From assembly GCA_938743325.2 (NCBI GenBank), contig OW568894.1, positions 460,293 to 524,292 of the forward strand: a stretch of DNA of 64,000 nt, in the 5' to 3' direction. The position numbers and the translations under genes are program-made. Each line of letters starts with the position of its first letter. Within the stretch, counting starts at the first letter, position 1. Under the pieces are notes generated by a model. It saw nothing but the letters and a program-made list of their open reading frames with translations. It did not search any database and was not told where the DNA came from. Below are positions 10,965 through 20,205 of the stretch, piece by piece. This DNA is from Pycnococcus provasolii. Taxonomy: Eukaryota; Chlorophyta; Pseudoscourfieldiophyceae; Pseudoscourfieldiales; Pycnococcaceae.

Positions 10965-12044
10965 GTTTTGCTAAATAATGGCTTGGCGACGGACGTATAT
11001 AGTGAGGCAGGCACACTTATGAGTAAGGTGCGCTAATGTGACTACAAAGTGGTGACGGCTGATGACTGACTGACTGACTGACGCGTAAAGTAAGCCTTAA
11101 GGCTGATGCTAATACAACTTAAGCTTAGGTCCCCGGGGGTACAAGAGAGCGGGAAAGGGGCCCGCAGGTACAGCTGGGGTGGACGAGATCTCCCCCCCTG
11201 GGGAAACACCGGGAACTCCCCACTTAAGACGAATTAAGCCTTAAGGTAAGGTAGACGAGACCAACTTCTTAAAAGGCCGTGGAAAAGACACCCCAGGGGG
11301 TAAACGAAAACGACAGAGATGAGATCGAGACCAATGGTGCGAGACACTGAGACAGGACACCTGATGCCTGAGCGAGACGGATCACGGACGCCGGCCAAAC
11401 AAACTATGGGCTGCCCACTTGCCCAGACCTTCTGCGGTTCTTTCTGCCCAGACCTTCTGCCCAGACCTTCTGCCCAGACCTTCTGCCCAGACCTTCTGCC
11501 CAGACCTTCTGCCCAGACCTTCTGCCCAGACCTTCTGCCCAGACCTTCTGCCCAGACCGGACAGCCCTCTCGGAGCCCGAAGGTCGAAGGAGAGGCAATG
11601 CAGTTCAGCAAGGGCAAGAGAAAGGGCAACTGGGCAAGAAGCCAAGAAGAAACAGTAGAACTATTGAATAGTCCAAGGGGAACGAATAGTCCTCTTGAAG
11701 AGGAACTCTTCAAGAGGGTTGCACCAGAACTAAATAAATGTTAAGGTTAAGGGCGGAGGGAACATTTCACCCCTTGGCAGCCTTGGGGTTTGGACTTTGC
11801 GAGCGAGGAGGTGTGTTTCTTGGAGGCGTACATACATACGTTCGTTGTCCCTGTGGTCTCGTTTAACCTGCTGTCCAGTGCCCTCTCCCGGGAAATCCGC
11901 CTTACTTAAAATAAAACTCGCCTTCTGCGTCTCTGCGACAACCCCCCTCCCACGGCCTTCTTCTACGCCCTTAAGGTGCACCTTAAGCTTGTTAAGGGAA
12001 GCTTGTTTTAAAAGTGTGTCTGTTTCTTAAGTGTGTGTGCTGCT
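10965..12044. other. Intergenic region with minisatellite, no gene seen
   Basis: About 1.1 kb between divergent genes. It holds a small GACT repeat near 11064-11083, several TTAAGG-containing palindromic stretches (near 11093, 11235, 11970), and the 13-bp minisatellite listed separately. Open frames over the minisatellite exist in several frames on both strands because the unit is 13 bp and lacks stops; I do not regard them as genes. Confidence 0.5.
11446..11560. repeat. 13-bp tandem repeat, 8 perfect units plus a partial
   Basis: The unit GCCCAGACCTTCT repeats exactly eight times from 11446 to 11549, followed by a partial unit at 11550-11560. A single diverged copy precedes it at 11421. The period of 13 is not a multiple of 3, which argues against coding constraint. 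Confidence 0.95.
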
Positions 12045-15000
12045 ATGCCCGCGGCAGGTAATTTTACAGGTGTGGAAAACGCGCCTGCGTTGTCTTCCAG
12101 GGAGTTGGAAACTAAGGGTAACCGCGACTGGTACGACCCTTCCGTAAAGACGTCGTACGTGCCTCGTCGGGCGCGAGAAGTGCACGTATGGCCGCTCGGA
12201 CGAAGTCAAGCGTCGCCGTCCTTCCGCCTCTTTGACGGTGCTGGTAGTACTGGTGGTGCTGCTGGTGATCAAAGGGCTGCACCTCCTCATGCAGCACCCT
12301 CGTCGTCCCGCCACGTCGCGTGCCAGGCATCCCCCACGCTGTGGAGCCGCTACTACTTCAGCCAGAGCTCGCTCGTCTTCCCCAACGATAACAGGACGGA
12401 CTCCAAGCTCGTGCACTACGACGTCTTCATCCCGGAAAGTGGTACGGAACCGCTCGCCTTTGACCCGCGCGCTGATGCGTGGGGAGCGCTGCCGACGCCG
12501 GAGGCGGCTGTGCACATGCAGAAGGAAACGCTCGCGGTGATGGAGGCGAACCTGCGCGCGGCGCCCATCGAGGCGAGAAGGCCAACGGGACACCGCGACA
12601 TGCAAGTTGGCGACGAGGCGGGAGGTCTTCCCGAGGACATTGCGAGCATCGCGCCGTTCGTCTCGGCACGCATGAACAAGCACCACCTGCCAACGTTTGC
12701 AAGGTGGGTGGCGGCACTCAGGCCGTGCAGCACGCAGAACACGGTCGAGTCGCTGCGGCCCGTGCTCACGCTCTCCCAGGGTCTGCTGCGCGACCTTGTG
12801 GACGGCAAGATTCAGTTCCAAGACGAGGAAGTGCGACGCGCGCGCGCCGAGTGCGAGAGAAGACTCGTTGAACTTCGGGAAATACACGCGCTCGAAGTGT
12901 CGAGAATGGAGGAGAGGCACGCCAAGGCGATGGAGGAGCTGATGGCGACGTACCAAACCGACGTCGCGGAGCGACGCAAGAAGATGGTGCTAAGTGCCGC
13001 GTTCGGCGCTGTTGACGAGGCGAGGCTCATCGACGAGGCGGTGGCGGAGTCCATGGCTGCAGACGAGCTCGAGAAGGAGCTCAGCCGCCTGCGAGAGACG
13101 TCCGAGGCGGAGATTGCGCGCCTGAAGAGCGACCTGGAGATTCAGGCGAAGCTGAAGAACGAGCTGGCGGAAAACATTAATGTGATGCGCCGCGAGCACG
13201 ACACCAAGCGAGACGAGCTGCAGCACACGATTGACGAACTCGCGAGGAAGATCGAGCTGCTCAACGGCCAGAACTTCTCGCTTCAGTCGCACATCATTGA
13301 CCTCGAAGACGAGCTGAAGCGTGTGCCGAGGCAGCTCCCAAGCCCCGACGTGAACCTCGGCGATCTGCTGACGACGACGGCGTACCGCAAGATCAAGTCG
13401 ATGAGTGACGTCGTGCGCCTCACACACGTCGTACTCGACCGGCTGTACGCCAAGACGAAGTTGAATTGCTACTTCCTGCACCTGGACGACGGTGTGGACA
13501 CCGAGAGGGGGGACAATCCGAAGGGCGCCATGCTGCGCTACGTCGCGGTGGACAGCAGGACGAACAGAAGGCTCCCGTCGCTCATGGGGCGAAAGGTGCC
13601 GTTCAAGAAGCCAACGAGCGAGGGTGGCGGAATTGTCGGCCTTGCGATTGGCGAGACGGACGCGTACGAGATTGGGCTCGTGCCGCGTGACGAGAGAGCT
13701 ACCGGGACGATGACCAGCAGTGGCCACCGCAGCTTCACTGGCACGAAGAGAATGCTTCTGAAGCACGCGATGGAGGAGAACAACAAGGCGATGTTCATCG
13801 AGGCTCTGCAGCCGTACGGCAGAGACACGGTTTACGTGGAAGATGTTCGCGACATTACCGGTATTAAATTCTGGCGCACAGAAACTGATGCAAGAGTACC
13901 CCAGGGTGGAGATGACGCTGGAGCACAAGGCACGCCAAGAGAGCACACGGAGATGGAAGATGAGCGCGATCATGATGCAGCAAACACCGCCGCTATCGTC
14001 GCGCCCGACGACGGCGGCGAAGATGGCGAGAGCCTGCCAGAGCTTGAGGGTATTGGAGATGCAAGCTGGCGCCCGACGGAGCCGTACTTTTTCTACGCCG
14101 TAGCCTCCGTCGCAAACTCGACATACGCGGTGGACCTGCGCGAACGTCAGATTGGCGTGCTCTGCTGCGACAACTTCGAGCAGCTTGTAGAGCGTCAGAA
14201 CTTTGCCTCGATGACGAACGACGAGGCGATTACCGTGCGCCACTGCGCAACCGCGATTGGAAATTTCTACGCGGCGATGACGAAGAACAAGCTGCGAAGC
14301 TTCCGCGGATTTGCGGGATCGATGATGTACCTCAGCAAGGATCACATCGAAAAGACAAAATTCTGGTCCGACATCTCCGAGGCGCTCGCGTCGTGCAGGC
14401 AGAAGAAGCAGCGTGTGGAGGCTATGCTCCGCGATCCGGCAACCAAGGCGGGCCTCACTGAGATGAAGTCGTACGTGCGACCCATCCCGGAGATGGTGAT
14501 AATCCTGTACCACTCTCTCAGGCTGGGTCGTCGGTTCACGACGCAGCTGTCTCGCCTCGACTTTAATCCGCACCGCGCGATGAACGCGTACCTGCAGGTG
14601 CTCAATAATACGAAGAAGAAGGTTGGAGTGGACCTGCGCGACGTCTACATCCCGGCGGATGCCAAGCTGAAGATGCAGTCGCTGCCAGACTTTAGCGTCA
14701 AGCTGTGGGAACACCTGAAGGATTTGATTGTGCTTGACGACACCGTCGAAATGACCAAAGAGGGACGCCGCGTGCACAAGTCCTTCCTGAACGTGCTTGG
14801 CGCGGTTGACATGGTGTCGGTAAAGTACGGCACGAAGGATGAATTTGAAGCGATTGTGAACGACCTTCGTGATGTGCTCGAGCACGTGAGCGAGTCGCGC
14901 GCGAAGAGGGTGGGCAGTGTGTGCGAGCTTTTGAGGTCGTGGCTGTCAACCTGCGTCGAGATTTACGATTGCATGGTCCACATCGAGGAGCTTGAGAAGA

Positions 15001-15233
15001 CGGGCAAGGACTCTTGGCAGAAGCTCATGAGCGAGGAGGAGGTGGCAGCCTTGGGTGTTGAAAACGAGGAGGAGGCGAAGCGGAAGGCTTACGTGCTCAG
15101 TGACGAGAGCAAGGCTATCTTAGACAGTGCGATTGCGAATTTTAGGACGCCTAGTGCGAGTCCCGAGCCCTCTGGTGAAGCAGGAGCTGGCGATGGAGCC
15201 TCGTCTTCCGCCGCTGCGAGCGCTAGCAAGTAA
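12045..15233 (+). CDS. Large coiled-coil protein with GAF-like central region
   Basis: 1062 residues without an intron, from the ATG at 12045. The N-terminal 200 residues are low in known motifs. A long heptad-rich region follows (roughly residues 240-430, Glu/Lys/Arg-rich with regular Leu/Met/Ile). Next comes a domain in two halves that looks GAF-like (about 450-770): one half contains LNCYFLHLDDGV and GGGIVGLAIGETDAY, the other FFYAVASVANSTYAVDLRER and IGVLCCDNFEQL. The C-terminal 300 residues are helical. Coiled-coil GAF proteins occur in signalling and flagellar or basal-body structures; I cannot place this one. The two GAF-like halves are separated by an acidic, repeat-free insertion of about 80 residues. 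Confidence 0.65.
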   Translation: MPAAGNFTGVENAPALSSRELETKGNRDWYDPSVKTSYVPRRAREVHVWPLGRSQASPSFRLFDGAGSTGGAAGDQRAAPPHAAPSSSRHVACQASPTLWSRYYFSQSSLVFPNDNRTDSKLVHYDVFIPESGTEPLAFDPRADAWGALPTPEAAVHMQKETLAVMEANLRAAPIEARRPTGHRDMQVGDEAGGLPEDIASIAPFVSARMNKHHLPTFARWVAALRPCSTQNTVESLRPVLTLSQGLLRDLVDGKIQFQDEEVRRARAECERRLVELREIHALEVSRMEERHAKAMEELMATYQTDVAERRKKMVLSAAFGAVDEARLIDEAVAESMAADELEKELSRLRETSEAEIARLKSDLEIQAKLKNELAENINVMRREHDTKRDELQHTIDELARKIELLNGQNFSLQSHIIDLEDELKRVPRQLPSPDVNLGDLLTTTAYRKIKSMSDVVRLTHVVLDRLYAKTKLNCYFLHLDDGVDTERGDNPKGAMLRYVAVDSRTNRRLPSLMGRKVPFKKPTSEGGGIVGLAIGETDAYEIGLVPRDERATGTMTSSGHRSFTGTKRMLLKHAMEENNKAMFIEALQPYGRDTVYVEDVRDITGIKFWRTETDARVPQGGDDAGAQGTPREHTEMEDERDHDAANTAAIVAPDDGGEDGESLPELEGIGDASWRPTEPYFFYAVASVANSTYAVDLRERQIGVLCCDNFEQLVERQNFASMTNDEAITVRHCATAIGNFYAAMTKNKLRSFRGFAGSMMYLSKDHIEKTKFWSDISEALASCRQKKQRVEAMLRDPATKAGLTEMKSYVRPIPEMVIILYHSLRLGRRFTTQLSRLDFNPHRAMNAYLQVLNNTKKKVGVDLRDVYIPADAKLKMQSLPDFSVKLWEHLKDLIVLDDTVEMTKEGRRVHKSFLNVLGAVDMVSVKYGTKDEFEAIVNDLRDVLEHVSESRAKRVGSVCELLRSWLSTCVEIYDCMVHIEELEKTGKDSWQKLMSEEEVAALGVENEEEAKRKAYVLSDESKAILDSAIANFRTPSASPEPSGEAGAGDGASSSAAASASK

Positions 15234-15587
15234 GTAAGTGATGAATGTGTACAAAAAATAAAAAGATTTCTTATATGGGTAACATCTTTTCACCCATGCC
15301 ATTTATTAAGAACTATACATACGAAAAGTACAACTGGTTGGATTCAGTGAATTTGTGTTTGTTTACAACTATTTTTTTTATATGTTCACACCGTGTGTCC
15401 GAATGGGTCCTGTCAACTGTCAAGGTGTTGCAAGGCATGCAAGTGAGCTCACCCAAGACACCCAATGCCAATGGTTGTTTTTGTTGGCGGCGAAGAGCAA
15501 CAGCACACTTGATATTTGATAAATTTTAATGTTACAATACCTTTACAGATTCATAATTTTTTAAATAGCACCCTCCTTCTCCCATTC
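15234..15587. other. Convergent intergenic region
   Basis: About 350 bp, AT-rich, between two convergent stop codons. An A-rich AAAAAATAAAAAG stretch at 15253 could serve polyadenylation. No gene seen. Confidence 0.5.
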
Positions 15588-17348
15588 TTACAGCACCGCT
15601 GGCACCGTGCTAAGAATGCGCGGCTGCTGCGACGCGATTGGCTGCGCATCAAACGCAGATCCCGCGGCGGCTGTTCGGCCACGTGAGGAGGAGGGCGCGG
15701 AGTTGTTGTCTACAGAGGTCGTCTCCGCGCCTGCGTTCATGATGTGAGCCGCAGCCGCCTCGAGCGTCGTGAGCTGGAATGCAAGAGCACCCTTGCCAAG
15801 CTCCATGGGACTTGCCATCACCATCGTCCCAACGGCGGGCAGGCTTGCGGTGTCGGCAAACCACGCGCGTGCACTCGAGGCGATGGAGGCGAACTCTCTC
15901 AGGTAGCGCAGCTCGGCAAACACGTGGCTCGCCTGACTTTGAAGCAGGGCGGCAATGGCGCACGGCAGAAGCTCATCTGTCGCGACCGACTGGCGGCGGA
16001 GGCGCTGCCCAGACTGTTGGGATGGATCGTTGACGGAGGAGGAGGAGGATGTAGAGGTGGCGGTGGTGGCGGCGGCGATGGTGGTGGTGGCGGTGGCGGC
16101 GGCGGCGGCGTTTGCTGCACTGCCAAGGAAGTCCGCGAGCTTGCGAAGGCTGTGCATTTTCTCCAGAGGGCAAGTGCACTCGCTGAGCACGCGCAGCTGG
16201 TACGCGCAGCGCGACACGTCCATTCCTGGAATGGACTTGGCATCGTCGCTGCTCGACGACTTTCTCATGCGCATCATCGCCGACTGCAACGCTCGGTCGT
16301 CGTCGAGGCATTCTCGGATTAAGCTTGTTAGCACTTGCTCGTGAACGCCAGCCATGACGACGCATTCCGCAGCCACCACCGCTTCCCTGGAACCTCCGCA
16401 CGCCGCCGCAAGGCGCAGCGCAATGCACCCAAGTCGCGCCGCCGTGGCGGGCAGGAACGATCCGTTGACTACTAGAGTCGTTCGATTGAATTGCTGCACG
16501 GCGGCATCCGCGGCGTCGACGGCGGCGCTCGACGAACGCTGGAGGAACGAGCGCGCGGCTGACGTCGTGTTGAACGGCAGCGACTCCAAGACGGAGTTTT
16601 CGTGTCGAGGGTTTGCGTGATAGGCTGCCTGCGCAGCCACCTGAGCAGCCGCGTCGGCCGCCGCCTGCGCGCGCTGCGCGGCGGCAGAGTCGCGCCTCAG
16701 TGAGCCGGAAAGGCGCCTTAAGACGCCAAGGCCGCTCGTGACGTCGAGAGGCTGCGCGATGGCGACGAGTCGCAGAGGTTCGTCTCCGCACTCGGGCGTG
16801 TACATGAGCTCCTCCTCGCCCAGCAAGGTGGCTTGCCGTCCAGGCTCAGGATACCCTTGCTTGGCCGTGAGCGTGTTTGTTTTCGTGTTCAAGGTGAGGT
16901 GTCGTGCGTTAACTGACGTGAACTCGATGATGTTGTTGTTATTTATGTTATCATCATCATCATATGAGGATTGGTCGTCACTACTGGTTGTCGTTTTTCT
17001 GACGAGCACGTGCGCCTCTGCGATTTCGCGCGTGACATCGGACGCTCTTAAGAGCGACCTCGGCGGTAGTGCGACGAGGTATGCTGAAGCTGCGGCACGC
17101 TGTAGCACTTTCGGTTGTTTCGTCTGGAGGTAGATGAGCAGCGGGTTGGACTCGAAGCCGAGGTCGAGTTCCGAACTGCTGCTGTTTGTGTTTGCGAGAC
17201 TGAGGGAGGAGGAGGAGGAGGAGGATGTGAGGGGCTGGTACGGCGTCACCGGAAGTGAAGCAGTTGCTGATGGCGAAGACAACGAGGAGGAGGCGAACAT
17301 GGATGGCGGCATCAAAGGCGGGCTGGGAGTGCTGCTGATTTCGGCCAT
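15588..17348 (-). CDS. VPS9-domain protein, probable Rab5-type GEF
   Basis: 586 residues, no intron, start ATG at 17348. The first 130 residues are Ser-rich and disordered. The last third carries a VPS9 pattern: VSRCAYQLRVLSECTCPLEK, then KLADFLGSA, a low-complexity Ala/Thr/Ser insert, and TDELLPCAIAALLQSQASHV followed by AELRYLREFAS. In this family the Asp-Glu/Asp-Asp-Leu-Leu-Pro segment and the following helix activate Rab5-class GTPases on early endosomes. The long insert inside the domain is unusual. It is independent of the VPS9 gene at 56201, which has a cleaner domain. Confidence 0.7.
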   Translation of the reverse strand: MAEISSTPSPPLMPPSMFASSSLSSPSATASLPVTPYQPLTSSSSSSSLSLANTNSSSSELDLGFESNPLLIYLQTKQPKVLQRAAASAYLVALPPRSLLRASDVTREIAEAHVLVRKTTTSSDDQSSYDDDDNINNNNIIEFTSVNARHLTLNTKTNTLTAKQGYPEPGRQATLLGEEELMYTPECGDEPLRLVAIAQPLDVTSGLGVLRRLSGSLRRDSAAAQRAQAAADAAAQVAAQAAYHANPRHENSVLESLPFNTTSAARSFLQRSSSAAVDAADAAVQQFNRTTLVVNGSFLPATAARLGCIALRLAAACGGSREAVVAAECVVMAGVHEQVLTSLIRECLDDDRALQSAMMRMRKSSSSDDAKSIPGMDVSRCAYQLRVLSECTCPLEKMHSLRKLADFLGSAANAAAAATATTTIAAATTATSTSSSSSVNDPSQQSGQRLRRQSVATDELLPCAIAALLQSQASHVFAELRYLREFASIASSARAWFADTASLPAVGTMVMASPMELGKGALAFQLTTLEAAAAHIMNAGAETTSVDNNSAPSSSRGRTAAAGSAFDAQPIASQQPRILSTVPAVL

Positions 17349-17763
17349 GGTGACGAGGCGGAGTGTTTGGTGGGGTGGGCACAGTGAGGTGGAAAAGCGC
17401 CCTTAAAAAAGGCTTCGATGATGTGAATTTGTTTTCATTCTAGGGGGGATCCCCACTCTGCGGGGCAAACTAGATCTGTCTCGACCTGTCACGCACGACT
17501 CGTTCCGTTGACCGTTGCAGTGCAGCTTTCGGTATGTTATGTTTGTGTACGTGAAGTGCTTGATTGCACAGACTCAAGACAACCTCCTTCTTTCCCGCAA
17601 AGTGGACGGCTTCTTCTTAATTTTTAAAAAAGGTGTGTATAGATAGACGAAGTAAAACCCAGTTCCGTTACTGAATGCAGCGATCCTAGAAAAAAAAAAG
17701 TGAAGAAAAGGAAAATGAAAAAAAGAAGAAGGAGAAGGAGACGCCTTGGCGTGCTAACCTCTG
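17349..17763. other. Intergenic region, no gene seen
   Basis: About 415 bp between two minus-strand genes; it contains the promoter of the VPS9 gene near its left end of transcription and the 3' end of nothing recognisable. The part near 17690-17740 is purine-rich (AAAGAAAAGG type). Confidence 0.4.
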
Positions 17764-18945
17764 TTAGTTGTTCACGCCACAGTCGTCGTCGGTGCATTCC
17801 ATGAAGTCCATGCTGTGCAGAGACGCCATCAACACCTCCATGAGGAGCCACTGGTTCTCCTCCTTGACGTCGTCCAGATCCTTGCGAAACTCCTCCGCAA
17901 TCTGCCCGCGAATCTCGATGATGCGCTGCGCCACCTGCCTCGGGTCGATAACCTGCTCGTCCGCGTTGTTGTACAGGTCCTCAACGCTCGGATTCTCTCT
18001 CACGACAGCCTGCGCGCCGTTGAGCAGCCCGCGCAAGAACGAGTCCCCGTTCACATCCTCCCAGCTTCCGTCTCGCGGGATGGGGTGCTCGCGCAGGTAC
18101 GCGTGAAGCCAGTGAAAGAGCGCCTGGTTCGTCTCCGTGCAGTACATGAGCAGCGTTTTCGTCGCGCGCTCCGTCAGCAGTCCCATGAGCCGGTCTCTGT
18201 TGTCCTCGCTGAGCGGTGTGTTGTCCGGGTTGCGCAGGTGCGCCGTTGGCCGTCGCAGGCGAGGCATGGTGTTCTTTGTGTTCTGGGCTGGTGCTGGCAG
18301 CGGTGGCGGCGTAGGCGGCGGCGGCGTAGGCGTAGGTGGAGGAGAAGCAGCAGCAGCAGCAGGTTGTTGTTGTTTTGGTGGTGGTGGCGCGTTATTATTC
18401 GTATTTGGCTTTATTTGTGGTGGGGCAGTTTCGTCCCTGAGTTTGTTCCACGTGCTCGCCTTCGGCTGGTTGTGCTGTGGAGTCTCTGTGTTGCCGCCGC
18501 TGTTTCGCTGCGCGTTAAACTCGGGTATGCCCGTGATTGGCGTCGTGTTTGCGGACTGTGCGTTAGCCGCCGCGCTGGTGTCGCACTTGATCCTGCGTCC
18601 GTTTTTCTTGATGTACCCGCTGAACGGCGACTCCTTCTCGTGCGAGCCGCCCGGGGCGTTGTTGTTGTTGTGGTTGTCGTTGTTGTGCGCGTGGTGGTGG
18701 TGGTGGTGGTGGTGGTGGTTGAACGCCTGCTGGACGACTAAAAGTCCCCTCCTTTTGTTGGCGTGAGCATGAGGAGCGGCGGAGGAGCCTGGGCAGAACG
18801 AAGAAGGCAGCTGTGTCGTAAAACCATGAGGCTGTGAGCGCATGCGAGTCAAGTGAACGGCTGAGTGCTGCTGCGGCGTCGTAGAGAGGAGCTGCCTGCC
18901 ATGACGACCTGAGAGGGCGTGAGAGGACCCCGGGAAGACGGGCAT
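17764..18945 (-). CDS. RbcX-like Rubisco assembly chaperone with long N-terminal extension
   Basis: 393 residues from the ATG at 18945. The N-terminal 100 residues are basic and Ser/Thr/His-rich with few acids, fitting a plastid-targeting leader, and contain a nine-His run. A Pro/Asn-rich linker follows. The last 150 residues match the RbcX pattern: helix ERATKTLLMYCTETNQALFH, then WLHAYLREHPIPRDG, FLRGLLN, and a second helix VAQRIIEIRGQIAEEFRKDL with ENQWLLMEVL. RbcX dimers bind the C-terminal tail of RbcL during form I Rubisco assembly. This one is longer than typical RbcX (about 130-200 residues) because of the linker and the insert after DGSWEDVNGD. The assignment is from pattern only; a diverged chaperone of other function is possible. 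Confidence 0.55.
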   Translation of the reverse strand: MPVFPGSSHALSGRHGRQLLSTTPQQHSAVHLTRMRSQPHGFTTQLPSSFCPGSSAAPHAHANKRRGLLVVQQAFNHHHHHHHHHAHNNDNHNNNNAPGGSHEKESPFSGYIKKNGRRIKCDTSAAANAQSANTTPITGIPEFNAQRNSGGNTETPQHNQPKASTWNKLRDETAPPQIKPNTNNNAPPPPKQQQPAAAAASPPPTPTPPPPTPPPLPAPAQNTKNTMPRLRRPTAHLRNPDNTPLSEDNRDRLMGLLTERATKTLLMYCTETNQALFHWLHAYLREHPIPRDGSWEDVNGDSFLRGLLNGAQAVVRENPSVEDLYNNADEQVIDPRQVAQRIIEIRGQIAEEFRKDLDDVKEENQWLLMEVLMASLHSMDFMECTDDDCGVNN

Positions 18946-20205
18946 GGTTGGTGACAGCGAAGGGAGTGCGGAAGAAAATGAGGGACGAGGACGTGGTGGG
19001 ACGTGCTGCACAGGGCAGGGCTGCAGAGGTGGAAACAGGACGTGGTTTGGAAAGGGGAGAGAAGAAGGGTGCGCTTTTAGCAGACCAAACCAGGACGAGG
19101 TGTTTGTTGTCGGAGCTTTTGATCCAACTTTTGCTTTTGAGCATTGAGGGGGTTTGAAAACACAACATAATGGGCGGGCGTGTTCGGGAGAAATTCCGAC
19201 GCTGCGGGGGGAATTCTCACAAGGTGTTGTTTGCGAATACCTGTTTGTTTTGGGTTTTTTTTCTTCTCAACGGATCGTTTTTCTTTTCCTCGCCTTTTCC
19301 TTTTCCTTTTCCTGTTGTTTTTTTCCTCTCTTCAGTGTTGTTTTTGTTCGTTGTCCTTTGGTTGTTCCTCTCCCCTTTTTCTGGTTTATTTTCCCACTTT
19401 TTTCTCCGCATCCTTCCCGAAAAAGATCTCAGGGCACTTTTTGTCTTTTCCTTCGGAGTTGAGCGGGAACGGAACGCATATCCAGGGACAGTTTAAAGAG
19501 AGACGGAGGGAGGGGACGCGTTCTGCCATGCCAGCAAGACGTTAGGCATATGCACGGGATGGCAAGAGACGCAGGAGTTGAGTGGTACGCCGTATGTACG
19601 CGGCTGGAGGGTGAACGAGGGTGGCAGCCACTTCGCTGGTTCGACTGGCTTTCGACCTTTCGACCGACGTGCCTGTGAGGCGTGAGTCTCGTCAGGGCTG
19701 AGGGACCAGGTGGCTGGGTACCGTATTTACTATCCCGACGAACGCAAGAAAAAGCTGGGTGCAAGCAGCCACTCCAGCCATCGGCCAATGGCCAATATTG
19801 ACCATGTGGTCTTTTTGCTGGCCCTTCCTTGCCCTTTGCAACTTGCAAGTTCGCCGCAAAGGCTGAATTACCCTCTGAATGGTGCTGAAGGGGAGTCAAG
19901 GTGCGTCGAGGACGCGAGGCCCACCTTCCCCAAAGGTCGCCGATGCGATGCGATGCAGGTAAAGTTTATGCGATGCGCCGATCCCGCCGAGGAAGGCCGA
20001 TGCGAATACAAATGAAAGTGCGATGCGCGCCTATCGTAGTCCATCGACGACGACGAGCACCAAGCCACCACCAACTCGAGCTTCTTTCGCCAGTTTGGAC
20101 TTTGGAGGCTGAAATTCAAACAGGTTCTCCAACAGGTTCTCCACCTAGGCTGAGAAGGTGTCCAGGGAGGCGCCCTCCCCTCCCCTCCCCATTCTCCGGA
20201 GGGCC
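18946..20205. other. Long divergent intergenic region, no gene seen
   Basis: About 1.26 kb. The middle (19250-19400) is a strongly pyrimidine-biased tract (CTTTTCC and TTTTCCTC units). Several GATGCGATG repeats lie near 19943-20020. No frame has convincing codon character. It should contain the promoters of the RbcX-like gene and of the acidic membrane protein gene. Confidence 0.5.

Noticed and set aside
11446-11560. CRISPR-like array
   Set aside because: The units are directly adjacent without spacers and the genome is eukaryotic; it is a minisatellite.
11234-11744. Open frames on both strands over the 13-bp repeat (QKVWAEGLG-type repeats)
   Set aside because: The unit length is not a multiple of 3, all frames are open for trivial reasons, and the peptide repeats every 13 residues in each frame.
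12990-14885. Long minus-strand open frame (over 600 codons)
   Set aside because: Antisense to the coiled-coil GAF-like gene; Arg/His/Leu-rich composition typical of reverse reading of GC-rich codons and no domain.
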